Assembly: GCA_038501785.1 (NCBI GenBank)
Contig: JBAMJR010000003.1
Span: 1,513,501 to 1,577,500 of the forward strand
Reading direction: 5' to 3'
From: Myoxocephalus aenaeus
Taxonomy: Eukaryota; Chordata; Actinopteri; Perciformes; Cottidae
Length of the DNA: 64,000 nucleotides
The position numbers and the translations under genes are program-made. Numbering within the stretch: the stretch's first letter is position 1; each line of letters begins with the position of its first letter. Below are positions 47,363 to 58,296 of this stretch, piece after piece. The notes below the pieces were generated by a model, which was not told the origin of the DNA, searched no databases, and worked only from the letters and a program-made list of their open reading frames with translations.

Positions 47363-48268
47363 TTAACTTCATTTAAATTGCTACAATACCGCAACCCTTG
47401 TGAGAAGAGACATCTGGTGTGAAACATGATTAAAGTAACCGTTAAGTTTAAGTATTTACGTAAACTAGGGTGACCAGACGTCCTCTTTTTCCCGGACATG
47501 TCCTCTTTTCGAGACCTAAAAAAAGCGTCCGGCAGGGATTCCAAAAACGTCCGGGATTTTGCTACGTCGGGGAAAATAGTTATTACCCCCTTACACGTTT
47601 TGGAAATGGTATCTCCCGCAAGTTCCACCTTCTTGCGCAAGCTCTGACTGTAGAGAGAACTGTCATTGGTCGACCGATCTCAACGTAAATGTAATTCCCC
47701 GGCATGCTACACGCTACTGCTACCCCCCGCGACGAAGTGTCCTCTTTTTCACAAACTCAAATCTGGTCACCCTACGTAAACTCAATTTTTTAACCGAATG
47801 ACACAGTTTTTTGACTGAAACTCCTTTGAACACCCACATGCTGTGTTCTACTTCCGATTCTTTAGGTCCTAATCGTTCCAAAAAGGTGTGTTATTAGTAT
47901 GTGGGCTGTTGTTAGGGCTCCATGATACAGTTTGAAAAACTCTGTGACCGCTCAAGGAGGCATTTTTGGGAAATCTTGCTCATATCGTGCTGGATGTTCA
48001 TAGTTTTGATCAAAATATCTTTTAAAAGTGATTTTTTTTTGCAGATTTTCTGAACAAATACATACAATAAACACAAGTATTGGAATTAATTTTGGGTTCC
48101 TACGACGACGCAAACACAGGGGAAAATAAATAAAAGTCTGGAACCAAAACGGGTTCCACCGTGATTAAAGGGTTAAACAACGATGTGGTTCCGGAGATAA
48201 TATGATGTTGTTTTTTTTGTCTGATAATAGGCGCAAGGGGGTTTTCGCACCCTGTTTTAAAGGGTAAA
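47363..48268 (-). mobile_element. TTAA-type element family 2, copy C (internally inverted, with nested hAT)
   Basis: From TTAA at 47363 to TTAA at 48173 the body runs in reverse of copies A and D, ending AAAGGG-TTAA. The family's right terminal piece (ACAACGATGTGGTTCCGG...TTTTAAAGGG) then follows in forward orientation. A hAT-like element sits at 47466-47773. Confidence 0.8.
47466..47773 (+). mobile_element. hAT-like short element, copy 2
   Basis: TAGGGTGACC...GGTCACCCT flanked by the perfect 8-bp duplication ACGTAAAC (47458-47465 and 47774-47781). It fixes the element boundaries and the 8-bp target size for this family. Confidence 0.92.
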
Positions 48269-48609
48269 CTTGTTTATAATGGCATATTGACAGAGTATGA
48301 TGGAAGCACAATGCTACTTGTAACCTGCTGACATTCCACACAGTGCCTAATGTGGTCGACTCAGCTCAGGGAATCCTGCAGGTGATCGTGTATTAAGTAT
48401 TAAGCCTCAGGCCGCAACCAATATATCTGCATCCTTCCGTTAAAGTGCAACCCCACAATGCAATAACAATTCTGCCACACAAAGAGGACTGGAATGAAAC
48501 AGAGGATACTGAGGCAGAGTTGTAGGACAATAAAAACTAAAGTTGCCACTGCACATATGACCTGTCCAGAGGACTTTCCACTTGCAACACGGTGGTCTCC
48601 AGGATTCAG

Positions 48610-49205
48610 TGACGGCATCTGTACCTCTTCACGGCTTTGAAGTGATTCTTCTGTCTTTTGGTTCTGATGATCCTGACGAGCACCTGGACAGGCGCTTTCC
48701 CTTCTTGTGCGTGTTGCAGGTGTTGCTCAGAGGCAACGCGGGTCGCAGGTCGTCTGGGACGGGTCTACTTTCTGTTCCAAGAGTCAGAACTAAACATGGA
48801 GAAGCAGCGTTCAGCTTTTCTGCTCCACAGATCTGGAACAAGGTCCCTTAAAGCTGCAGGTCTGCTGAGACCCTCTGCTCCTTTAAATCCAGATTGAAGA
48901 CTTTTCTGTTTGCTGTTGCCTTTAATTGATCCAGATTCAATTGCTGCATCTCACTACTGCATTTTATTTCTTAAACTGCACTGCAACTTTCAATTTTTAT
49001 TTAGCTTTTTGACTGTTTTAATGTTTTCTTAACTGTTTTAAATCCTGTTTTCTACTGTTTTAATGTTTTCTTAACTGTTTTAAATCTGTTTTCTCTGCAT
49101 TATGTTTTGATGCTCTTAATGGTTTTATGTGAAGCACTTTGAATCGCCTTGTTGCTGAAATGTGCTATACAAATAAACTTGCCTTGCCTTGCCTTGCCTT
49201 GCCCT
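48610..49205 (+). mobile_element. Non-LTR retrotransposon 3' end (CTTGC tail)
   Basis: A plus frame reads LLSVPRVRTKHGEAAFSFSA then PQIWNKVP, the standard C-terminal block of a fish LINE ORF2. The 3' UTR has TTTTAATGTTTTCTTAACTG repeats, AATAAACTTG and a tail of four to five CTTGC units. Confidence 0.75.
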
Positions 49206-49275
49206 CAGTGGTGCGACCAGAACCACACGTTGCTGCTCCGGCGTGTGCGTTGGAAGGCGGGGCCTTGAGCTTTGT

Positions 49276-49370
49276 GTGTGTGCGAATGGGTGAATGTTGA
49301 CATGTGCAGCGCTTTGAGTGATCGGAAAGGCCAGAAAAGCCGCGATATGAATGCAAGTCCATTTATCATG
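49276..49370 (+). mobile_element. SINE-like 3' tail
   Basis: GTGTGCGAATGGGTGAATG, GCGCTTTGAGTGATC and GCAAGTCCATTTATCATG: the clearest copy of this tail in the window. Confidence 0.65.
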
Positions 49371-49532
49371 ATGTCTTTTTTTAGCCCAATATTTATCCCC
49401 AAATCCCCAAATTTGTCTTAAGGGGCAAATGCAAGCATTGCAAGTTTAGAGTCAAGACCTCTGGGGCGAAACACAACATTTTCCTTGTTAGAGCACCACC
49501 ATCTGGCCAATGATCTGGATATTGTTGTTGCC

Positions 49533-49636
<104 letters not shown>

Positions 49637-50019
49637 AGCACAATATCAAGTAGTGAAATAAATACTGAAGTAAAGTGAAAGTTGTACAGTAATTCAACTG
49701 ACTTACTTTCCAGCATTGCTAGTTTTCACCAAAAAGACGAGGATTATAAACTGAGTGTATTATTGACACTTTTTTCAACAACAAAAAGAACTGACACGGT
49801 CACGTGGCCGGCGTGTGTTGCGTCCCCTTCATTCTGCCACTGCAAAGAAAAACCCACATCGCTCTTTAAACCAACAACAGCAACACATTAAAGCTCACAA
49901 AGCTGTCAAAGTCGAGATTTACGAGCGGCTCTGAAGGCAGCAACAGCCTCGCTGCTGCCAAGAGGAGAATCTCTTTTCCTTTTTAATCTGCGCGTGTAAA
50001 AAAAAAAAAAAAAAAAAAT

Positions 50020-50409
50020 GATGCCGCGCGCTGATTGGCCGCTTGGCCGCTGACTTGCGCTCCATCCTGCGGGTCCTACTCCTCGCAGAGCCGCAGGACT
50101 GAGCGCTCAGTCCGCGCGCTCCTCCCGGTGATCCCCGACGCACCGCTCCTCCTCACACACACACGCACACAAACACACACACACACACACCCTCACTCAT
50201 GAGTGCGCGCTGCGTCCGTGCGCACCACCGGCTGCTGCAACCTGCCGACTTTCACCTGGACGAGCAGCGCGCAGGGTGCGGGGGGTGTGCGTGGCGCAGA
50301 GCCACTAAACAATGCGCGCATATTGCATTATGCGACACCGCAGGTTATTGCCACTTTTGCGCTCTTTTAGGAGGTAGCGGCGCAGCTGGGAGCTCGCATG
50401 CCATCAACC
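50020..50409 (+). promoter_or_regulatory. CpG-rich promoter / 5' UTR region of adamts18
   Basis: The region is GC- and CpG-dense, with an inverted CCAAT box (ATTGG at 50034-50038) and a CA run at 50154-50190. A 21-base A tract at 49998-50018 marks its upstream edge. No clear TATA box is seen. An overlapping out-of-frame ATG at 50199 opens a 137-codon frame across the adamts18 start; it matters only if transcription starts upstream of it. Confidence 0.5.
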
Positions 50410-50511
50410 ATGGACTGCCTTTTTCTTCTGATCTGGACGTTACCCATCCCGCTGGGCGGCTGCAGCTCAGTCCGGCTCCTGTCCGCCCTGCTGTCCTGGA
50501 ATATTATCAAG
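50410..50511 (+). CDS. adamts18: adamts18 coding exon 1 (signal peptide)
   Basis: The exon encodes 34 residues, a hydrophobic signal-peptide core ending NIIK. Exon 2 needs a phase-0 partner. The best fit is AAG|GCATGT at 50511/50512, a GC donor close to the known AG|GCAAGT consensus. It also puts K|TL where the mammalian protein has K|AL at the same place. In-frame GT alternatives after 50469 or 50562 have poor consensus, and the obvious GT at 50516 is out of phase. Confidence 0.72.
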
Positions 50512-53500
50512 GCATGTGGCGCACGCACACACACACTGTCGAGCAGCGCAGCACGTGCACCGGTCTGGGCTGCGACCAGAACAAACACGCGCACTTGTCT
50601 CTTTTCTCTTGATTGCGGGTGAAAAGTAAGACAAGTGGCTGTCATCCCCCCAAATGAGAGCCGAGCGCAAACCTCCGGCTCCAGCGGAGGATCTCCGCTC
50701 AGCGTCTTTTGGGTTTTCGGCTTCCACTTCTCTCCGCGCGCGTAACCTGTTGCTACCTGTCCCGTCTAGAGAATTCATTTGTCTAATGCTTTCTTTTTCT
50801 TTTTCTTTCTTTCTTCTGCAGACGCTGCACATTTACTGCTCACACGGCGCCGCGGCCGGCTACTCCTCCAGCGACACGCACGGATTAAATCACGGTGAGT
50901 GCGCTCCTTCTCTTCCAGCTGGCACGCGCCCACGGGCGAGTAGAATGAGAGTAGAATGAGATGTGGCAGTGATGGGACCAGTGACGGGACCAGTGATGGG
51001 ACCAGTGATGGGACCAGTGACGGGACCAGTGACGGGACCAGTGACGGGACCAGTGATGGGACCAGTGATGGGACCAGTGACAAGAATAGTGACGGGACCA
51101 GTGACGGGACCAGTGACAAGAATAGTGACGGGACCAGTGACGGGACCAGTGACAGGAATAGTGACGGGACCAGTGACGGGACCAGTGATGGGACCAGTGA
51201 CAAGAATAGTGACGGGACCAGTGACGGGACCAGTGACAAGAATAGTGACGGGACCAGTGACGGGACCAGTGACGGGACCAGTGACGGGACCAGTGTTGGG
51301 AACAATGATGGGACCAGTGATGGGACCAGTGACGGGACCAGTGATGAGACCAGTGATGGGACCAGTGACAAGAATAGTGACGGGACCAGTGACGGGACCA
51401 GTGACAGGAACAGTGATGAGACCAGTGATGGGACCAGTGACAAGAATAGTGACGGGACCAGTGACGGGACCAGTGATGGGACCAGTGACGGGACCAGTGT
51501 TGGGAACAATGATGGGACCAGTGATGGGACCAGTGATGGGAACAATGATGGGACCAGTGGTTCAAGAAGACGGTCTCCAATGAAGCAATTAGGAATATTT
51601 AAAAGCCATTTTGAATTGGGGTGCTTACTAAGTTGGTCTTCATAATGTGCCGCTGCTTCAGTGTCTGTGAGGCTCTTCCCCGTGAGAGAGCGGGGGTTCC
51701 CTGTGGGGGTTCCCTGTGGGGGTTCCCTGTGGGGGTTCCCTGTGGGCTGCTCTGACCCAGAGAGACGGAGAGGACTTGCTCCCTGTGCTCTGGTCTATGG
51801 GGGGAAGGTGTTCTCCTGATCCTCCCTCTTAGTTGAAGAACTGACAGAAACTCAGATGCTGAGAGGAAACAATTAAACCACCTGATGGAGTTTGTTGTAC
51901 ATTTCTGCTTTTACTGTGGGATCTCTCAGCGCTTCTGTTTTAATCGACATATAGTTCATACATAGCGTTGAATCTGTCTGGAACGCCGTGGAAACGGCAA
52001 GATTTAATCACAGCCTCTGGCTCTGACCTATTGACCCCATACATCTGACTGGAAAGGATGTCGGTTAAAAGTCCCCTGTGACCCGTGTGAGCGCTGGACC
52101 TCTCCCTCCCGACACGCGCCTGTCACCTCGGTGACGCTCGCCGTGTTCCTGGCTAAACGTGACGCTTCTCTTCCTCTTTCTGATCGATGCCGTTTGAAAT
52201 CTAAAGTCAACAGCAATTAAATCCCTGTAACCCTTTAAGCCCTAACCCTAACCCTAACACCTAATCCTATTTATTGTTTGAGTTGTGTTGATAGGTTGTA
52301 CATTGGGATTATATATTATTGTAGCCCTGATTTTTATGTTTAATTTGATACCTAACATGTTTGTTTTTTTGGGGGGGAGGGATTTATACCATGATATAAA
52401 AGGGTCCCCCGATTGGGGGACCCTTTTATATCAGGACCCTTATATCTGAAGGGTTCCAGACTTTTATTTCTTTCCCCCTGTGTTTGAGTCGTCATAGGAA
52501 CCCCAAATTAATTCCAATACTTGTGTTTATTGTATGTATTTGTTCAGCAAAGTCTTGGAAAAAAAAAAAATCACTTTTAAAAGATATTTTGATCATAACT
52601 ATGAACATCCAGCACGATATGAGCAAGATTTCCCACAAATGCCTCCTTGAGCGGTCACCGAGTTTTTCAAACTGTATTATGGTGCCCTAACAACAGCCCA
52701 CATACTAATAAGACACATTTTTGGAAAGATTAGGACCTAAAGAATCGAAATCTGCAACACAATTCATACTAGAACACAGCATTTGGGTGTTAAAAGGAGT
52801 TTCAGTCCAAAAACTGTGTCGTTCGGTTAAAAAATTGAGTTTACGTAAATACTTAAACTTACCGGTTGGTAAGTTTAAGTATTTACGTAAACTCAATTTT
52901 TTGTCTAATTATGTTTCACACCAGATGTCTCTTCTCACAAGGGTTGCGGTATTGTAGCAATTTAAATGAAGTTAAACAACGATGTGGTTCCGGAGATAAT
53001 ATGTTGTTGTTTTTTGTCTGATAATAGGCGCAGGGGGGGGTTTTCACACCCTGTTTTTAAAGGGTTAACACGCAGCAAAACCCAACAGCGTCTCACAGCG
53101 ACCACTAGTGCTTTGACGAAAATACAACTTACTTACTTCCATACGTTTAGCGTGGCATCGTCGTCTCTCTGCCACTGACGCGTGTCGTTATTCTGGAAAC
53201 ACGTTGGAAGCGACCGACTGAAAGCTGAAGGAGATGAAGCAGTGATTGTGAGACGTTGTCTCTCTCCTTTCCGCCCCCCTCTCTCTCTCTTTCAGACTAC
53301 GTGTTTGCGACCCCCGTGGAGGTGGACTCCGAGGGCGGGTACCTGAGCCACGACGTGACCCGGCGAGGCCACCGCAGCAGGAGGTCCCTCTCTTCCTCGC
53401 TGCACTACCGGCTCTCGGCCTTCGGGCGGGACATGCACCTGGACCTGCACCCGTCCCCCGTGGTGGGGCCGGGCTTCACCGTGCAGACGCTCGGCCCGGA

Positions 53501-53609
53501 CGGCGTCGCCACCGTGACGGACGACGGCGGGGCTCGCCGCTGCCTGTATCAGGGAGTCGTCCGGAACCTGTCGAGCTCCTCTGCCGCCATCTCCACTTGC
53601 TCCGGCCTG
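50410..53609 (+). CDS. adamts18: ADAMTS18, exons 1-3 (5' part only; gene continues beyond window)
   Basis: ADAMTS18 is a secreted zinc metalloprotease of the extracellular matrix. Joining 50410-50511, 50822-50894 and 53296-53609 gives 163 residues: a signal peptide (MDCLFLLIW...) and the N-terminal part of the reprolysin prodomain. Recognition rests on DYVFATPVEVDS, GYLSHDV, SSLHYRLSAFG and RCLYQGVVRNLSSSSAA, which follow the known ADAMTS18 N-terminus closely and fit the paralogue ADAMTS16 less well. Cysteines in RCLYQG and STCSGL and one N-glycosylation site (NLS) are visible. The start ATG at 50410 has a perfect context (ACCATGG), and MDC parallels the mammalian MEC start. An in-frame ATG four codons upstream (50398) has a poorer context. 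The catalytic HExxH, disintegrin and thrombospondin exons are not found to 64000, so the CDS is incomplete at its 3' side. Confidence 0.9.
50822..50894 (+). CDS. adamts18: adamts18 coding exon 2
   Basis: The exon follows a strong polypyrimidine tract and CTGCAG (acceptor at 50820-50821) and ends at CACG|GTGAGT. It encodes TLHIYCSHGAAAGYSSS then DTHGLNH plus one base. The serine-rich stretch before the split aspartate matches the region just upstream of DYVF in ADAMTS18. Its 73 bases enter in phase 0 and leave in phase 1. Confidence 0.82.
50962..51563. repeat. Minisatellite, 12-bp unit, about 50 copies, in adamts18 intron 2
   Basis: The main unit is GTGACGGGACCA or GTGATGGGACCA, with recurrent variants GTGACAAGAATA, GTGACAGGAATA and GTTGGGAACAAT. 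It starts 67 bases after the exon 2 donor. Because 12 is a multiple of 3, frames stay open on both strands across it. Confidence 0.95.
51692..51743. repeat. 13-bp tandem repeat x 4
   Basis: Four exact units of GGGGGTTCCCTGT. Confidence 0.92.
52231..53068 (+). mobile_element. TTAA-type element family 2, copy D (in adamts18 intron 2)
   Basis: CCCTTTAAGC start and TTTTTAAAGGG-TTAA end, so this is the only copy with both termini in standard order. It includes a short CCCTAA run (52240-52258), a perfect 18-bp-arm hairpin (52393-52432) and a perfect 35-bp-arm palindrome (52829-52902). Confidence 0.82.
53296..53609 (+). CDS. adamts18: adamts18 coding exon 3 (prodomain)
   Basis: The exon follows a CT-rich tract and TTTCAG (ending 53295) and stops at GGCCTG|GTGAGT. 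Its 314 bases complete a split aspartate and add 104 codons of prodomain. It is markedly GC- and CpG-rich compared with its flanks. Reading past the donor meets intronic sequence unlike the family, so the exon end is secure. Confidence 0.92.
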
Positions 53610-53766
53610 GTGAGTGTCTGCGTCTCGGGTCTCGAGGAATCGCACACGTTGTCGTATTACTTTCATGACGTGGTTATCTTGGGTGGACGAAACATTTCCA
53701 AACTATTTTTAAACGAACGTGCTAATGAGGATGTTTTTTTTTTTTCATTTGCTGAAAGGTTTAGGG

Positions 53767-54273
53767 CAGCGGTCCCCCAACCTTTTTTGACCAAATTTTC
53801 ACGGACCGGCCTTCACGGTGTGGGCGAAAAATATGACGTAATAAATAAGACACGGCCGGCATGAAGACAATGATAAAGTGCGTAAAGATACAACTCACCA
53901 TTACGCCGCATTAGTGGAGCCCTGAGCTTGTTTCTCTGCTACGAGCCGGTCCCGCCTCGGGGTGACTGTTCATGTCCAGTCTGCTGACTGAGTCTGTGCA
54001 CTCTGTCACTTCATTAAAACCCGCTTCACAAAGACAGGATGTTGAAATGGAGGCAGGGTTTCACTCTGCCTTGATCTTAATCCAGAACGCCGAGTTGAAA
54101 CAGACTTTTAAGTTTCATTTTTGGGGAAACGTATCACGGAAACTCTTGCCGTGTGTCAAGAGGTTCCGTTTGAGGCGACGCACAGACGGATGTATCCGGT
54201 CATTTTTCAAAATAAAACATTTTTCCGTGGCCCGGTACCAAGGGACCCACGGACCGGGAGTTGGGGACCGCTG
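53767..54273. mobile_element. hAT-type non-autonomous transposon in adamts18 intron 3
   Basis: CAGCGGTCCCCCAACC start and GTTGGGGACCGCTG end. The flanking 8-mers GTTTAGGG and GTCTAGAG are similar. It lies 157 bases after the exon 3 donor. Confidence 0.75.
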
Positions 54274-54520
54274 GTCTAGAGGACATTTTGGACATAAAAG
54301 TCTCTCCCCCGACACATTTCGTGCTCCACCCTCTCACATCAAGCTCCTTCGTGCCCTGAAAGCCGCCTGTCCCGTCACGACCCGGTGCTTTTGCTGTATC
54401 ATTGTCCGCACAGTGCGGGCCGTGGTTATATGGGTGAACGCTAACATGACATCATTACCCATGAGTGTAAGCATCAGTTTCTCGTGCTTTGTGAGGCACC
54501 TCTTTGAACATCGGGAGGTT

Positions 54521-54548
<28 letters not shown>
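54521..54548. repeat. G28 homopolymer
   Basis: Twenty-eight consecutive G on the plus strand in adamts18 intron 3, possible G-quadruplex DNA. The exact length is likely to be sequencing-sensitive. Confidence 0.85.
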
Positions 54549-54551
<3 letters not shown>

Positions 54552-55362
54552 GAGAGGAGAGCAATGTTACACTGCTGACGGTGCAGCACACATGAGGGAG
54601 AACACCCGGCGTGTTCGGAGGAGAGTGTGAGGAAGAGGAGATTGACCACATTCTTGCAGTGTGTTGCAGACAGGGCATCTATGGAAAGAACATTGATCTG
54701 ACATGGTGAACAGGCCATCACCAGCGCTATTGTATGATTGGTCGAGAGGTTTTCCATGTCGTTGCCGACGTTCGTGAATCCGTGCAAAGGTTTGATTACT
54801 GCTATTTCTAGATTTCCTCAGTCATCACACCCACAGGTGTTCTGATCCCCTACAATGTCTTGTAATGTCTCGTGTCACTTCGGCTTCCAAAAACCAAGAT
54901 GGCGACCGCCAACATGAAAAACTTGCGGCTTCCAAACGGCAGTCCACAAACCAACGTGTCTACTTACATACGGTTACACCACCAAACCGCATGCTGGGTA
55001 AAGCCCGCTCTACGTCACTGGCTATGATATTAACTGCTACACCTGCACTCTAGTTAGCTAGCTAGCACCGTTCTTCTGCCTCCAGTCTGCTAGCTAAACA
55101 CGTCATGGCTCCAGCTACTTTACGCACAGACGTGAGGTTGATATCAGGGTTCTGTGTCTGACTAAAAACAAGAAGGATTCCCAACGATTTTACTGACTTG
55201 ACTTTATTTCTCAGCAACAAAAAAAAGTCACAGAATATCAGTGATGCAATATTGGGACTTCAGTTGTGAACTTTGATTGATACATTATTCAACTCCACAA
55301 GGACTCTATCATTACAATATTCTGTGCTTTCATTGGTGGTTTATGAGGGGCCTGGATCCTCT

Positions 55363-55414
<52 letters not shown>

Positions 55415-58002
55415 TTGACACATCCCACACCAGCCTGGACCAGATGGACACTGTGGAAATGCTCAAAAATCCTGGGAGGTGATGCAGGAAAATAAGGTCC
55501 AGGGTCCAAAGAAGTTATAATAAAAGAATATTTAATAAAAAGTGATAGACAGACATGCTTATGCTTTCGATCGAGCTCCTCTTACTCCACCAGCGAACAC
55601 CACGGGCACGCAGGTCAGAGTCGCTCGCTAGTAGCCGGAAGAAGAGAACGCTCCTCCTTCATACAGTTAACTTTATATCATTCATGGAGCCTAGAGCCCT
55701 CCCTCTCATTAACAGTCCGGCGTACACACCTCTGGTTGTCGCTTAACTCGCTATTGGCCCGCAACTAAAGTGACGGAGCCCCGTCCACTTCTTCTTCTTC
55801 TTCTTCTTCTTCTGCTGACCGGTAGAGTCTCAAACGTCAATCTTCAGCTCCGCCACCTCAGGCGAACAAGAGAACTACAAGTCCTTCTAGCGGCAGTACA
55901 TGCAGCATGCAGCATCTAACATCCATTCACACATTAATCATTTCACAGTAAATAAAAGTGACCTTCATATGCATACAATTACAAATCCTTCATAATAATA
56001 TCCCTTATTAATTATCATATTCCATGCATTGTAATGTACACAATAAACCTTACACTGTACAAGTCCAATTGTGACAAACTAAGCTTAAAAAACCCTACAA
56101 CACACTACACCTCCATAAAAGCCATACCTCCATTCATCATGCAGGCGTCCATGCCTCCTCTTGCCTCCTCTTGCCTCCTCTTGCCTCCTCCGCCCGGCTC
56201 GCTTGTCCTCCGTTTGCCCTGCCGCTACATCGCCTCTTGTTGCAGCAATTAAAGCCAGGGCGAAGTTTGAGCCGCCTCGCCGGCACTGCTAATCTTCACA
56301 TTGTCCCTTTCATTAGGCTAGCTCCCACTCACAACAAAACACCGCTGACCCGTCCTCTTAAAAGCGCTGTGAGAACACAATGCGATTGGGTCATGACTGC
56401 GTTTGAATGGGAACACTTTGATCTATTTTTTACTCCTCACAAGCTTTCGCCTACTCTTTTTGTCGGTCGGTCGGACGGTCATGTTGTTGTATCGCTGGCA
56501 GATGAGCAACATTGTGAGGAAAATGAAAGATGACAGATTTTCTGGGCCTTTCCCCTCTTCTCTCTGTTTCTCAGCGCATCCCTCTGTGTCTGCGCGGTTG
56601 GACCGCTGTGAGGCTTAGAACAACGAAAGCAGTTGACCCTCGCTTTTCATCTAGGCTTCCACGGAGAATATTTGGATTAAGTACAAATGAGGAAAGAGCC
56701 ATTCGAGCCTACCCGATGCTCGAGAAAGAGATTAAGGTGGGATTAAAAATAATGGTGAGGAGGAAGAAGTCAAAAAAGAAGAAGAAGAAGAAGAAGACGA
56801 CAAGGGAAATGCAGGAAAACACCAGAGCGAGAGGATTGCAAAGAGGGTGAAATACTGAATGACTGGGAGCGCAGTACTACAGATAGAAAGTGTTGTGCAA
56901 GAATAATGTGAATTCATTGTCTGGGGCGGAAACTCCCAGGGAGGCTGGATGGTCTCTTTATAGAGACTTGGAGAGATGGACTGTTTATATCAAAGGGCTT
57001 TGGAGGAGAAATGGGGTGAGAGTGGGAGAAGGGAAAAAAGCTTCCTCTTACTTCATGTCATTGTCTCCTTTCAACAGAGCAGAAGAAAAGAGGAGAAAAG
57101 GGAAAGGAAAGTGTCTGAAATAGTATTTTTTTTTGGACTTGACCCCACTCGTTAATAGCAGCAGAGGTTTCAGCACTTCTACTGGATCAAGCCTTCTTCT
57201 TCTTTTTTTTTTAAACATGCACCCAAGCAGATGGAAGGGATTCAGCTGTTTAGATGAAGACCAGAGTGGGATGGTATTAAGAGCAGGGCCGAACGGAGGG
57301 ATTTTCTACTTTAAACCCTCATTAATTGAACATGGTGTTATTTGCTGCTTTTTAATTATTCTCTCCGTGTCCTTGTTGAAGCGCCACACTCATGTGTTGT
57401 CTCTTTAGCATGGACGGGGTGTTTCACATGTAATGCGCATTGATTTGTGAGAGGAATGGAGGGGGGTGGGAGTCCTCTCTCTTTCTTCTTTTGAGGGTTG
57501 CTTTGCTCGTTGACCCCAATCCTCTCTGCCTGTGGATATTGGGGGTGTGCGGGTGGTGTCAACCTGGACTCTCACAGGTTCTTAGCATGTAGTGAAGGTT
57601 CAGAGCTGCTTGCCGCTCGTGTGAATGCAGAGGAGGGAAGTGATTTACTGATCCCCTCTGTCCTCCAAGCCCCCTTCCCAGGATAGGTTTCTTCTCCCTG
57701 GGGTGACGAGGGCAGGTCTGAGAAAAATAGTCCCATCGTAGAGCCTCAGAATGTCATCAGCATGTTGACACCTGTTTGCAGCTCGCAACAGAACAATAAC
57801 GTGCAGTAGACAGACAAATGGGCAAAATATAGATTTTTACATTGTCAATATTTTTGATTGATTTTATTATAGTTAAAAAAGATTGCATCTTCAAATTGCA
57901 ATATCTGTGGGACCAACAGTCCTAAACCTGAAGATGTTCAGTTGACACTCATATAACACAGAAAAAGAAGCAACTCCTCAGATGGGTGAAGTTGGAACTA
58001 GC
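54549..58002. other. adamts18 intron 3, unassigned
   Basis: No exon was recognised. It contains a CA run (55364-55411), a TTC run (55786-55812) and a 10-bp TTGCCTCCTC tandem at about 56152-56190. Confidence 0.45.
55364..55411. repeat. CA microsatellite
   Basis: About 24 CA units. Confidence 0.93.
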
Positions 58003-58296
58003 TACCGTAAAAGTCGGGTTACAAGCCGCTCCTACCTCCGGTCAGTGTCCCCGCTGTAGCAAGCTAGGAGCAGCGCTAGCTAGCGCTGCTGCTAGCTAGC
58101 ACTGCTGCTAGCTAGCGCTGCTGCTACTGCCCGCGTCCCCTCTGCCCAAGTCGGGTGTCGAGTGGTTGTCGGGGAGCTAGCGGAAGTTAGCGGGGAAGTA
58201 ACGGAGCGCTAGCAGGAGCCCCAGCTGGCTACAGCGGGGAGCTAACGGGGACACTGACCGAAGGTAGTAGCCGCTCGTAACCCGACTTTTACGGTA
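58003..58296 (+). mobile_element. Palindromic TA-MITE, copy 10
   Basis: Both canonical ends are present, with TA on each side. It lacks the CTGGTCCCGCTACCTTCG segment found in other copies. Confidence 0.92.

Larger units (their letters stand above)
50895..53295 (+). other. adamts18 intron 2
   Basis: GT-AG intron of 2401 bases. It holds the 12-bp minisatellite (50962-51563), a 13-bp tandem repeat (51692-51743) and a TTAA-type transposon copy (52231-53068). The rest (51750-52230) shows no feature I recognise. Confidence 0.8.

Noticed and set aside
46783..47640. 285-codon open frame on the minus strand, the longest in the window
   Set aside because: It runs straight through the nested hAT-like element and TTAA copy C into a CpG-rich patch. 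The sequence changes character at each transposon border, and no family is recognisable.
50199..50612. 137-codon frame overlapping the adamts18 start
   Set aside because: It is a shadow of the CpG-rich leader and first exon. It has no homology, and the adamts18 frame explains the region.
50962..51563. Regular repeats considered as a CRISPR array
   Set aside because: The units are contiguous 12-mers without spacers, in a vertebrate gene intron. The 23-bp array at 639-776 also lacks spacers.
50775..51645. Several 200+ codon frames on both strands
   Set aside because: They are products of the 12-bp minisatellite, whose unit length is a multiple of three.
52240..52258. CCCTAA repeats considered as an internal telomere
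   Set aside because: Only about three units at the edge of a TTAA-type element; too short to indicate a chromosome end or fusion.
53292..53666. 124-codon minus-strand frame opposite adamts18 exon 3
   Set aside because: It is the antisense shadow of a GC-rich coding exon.
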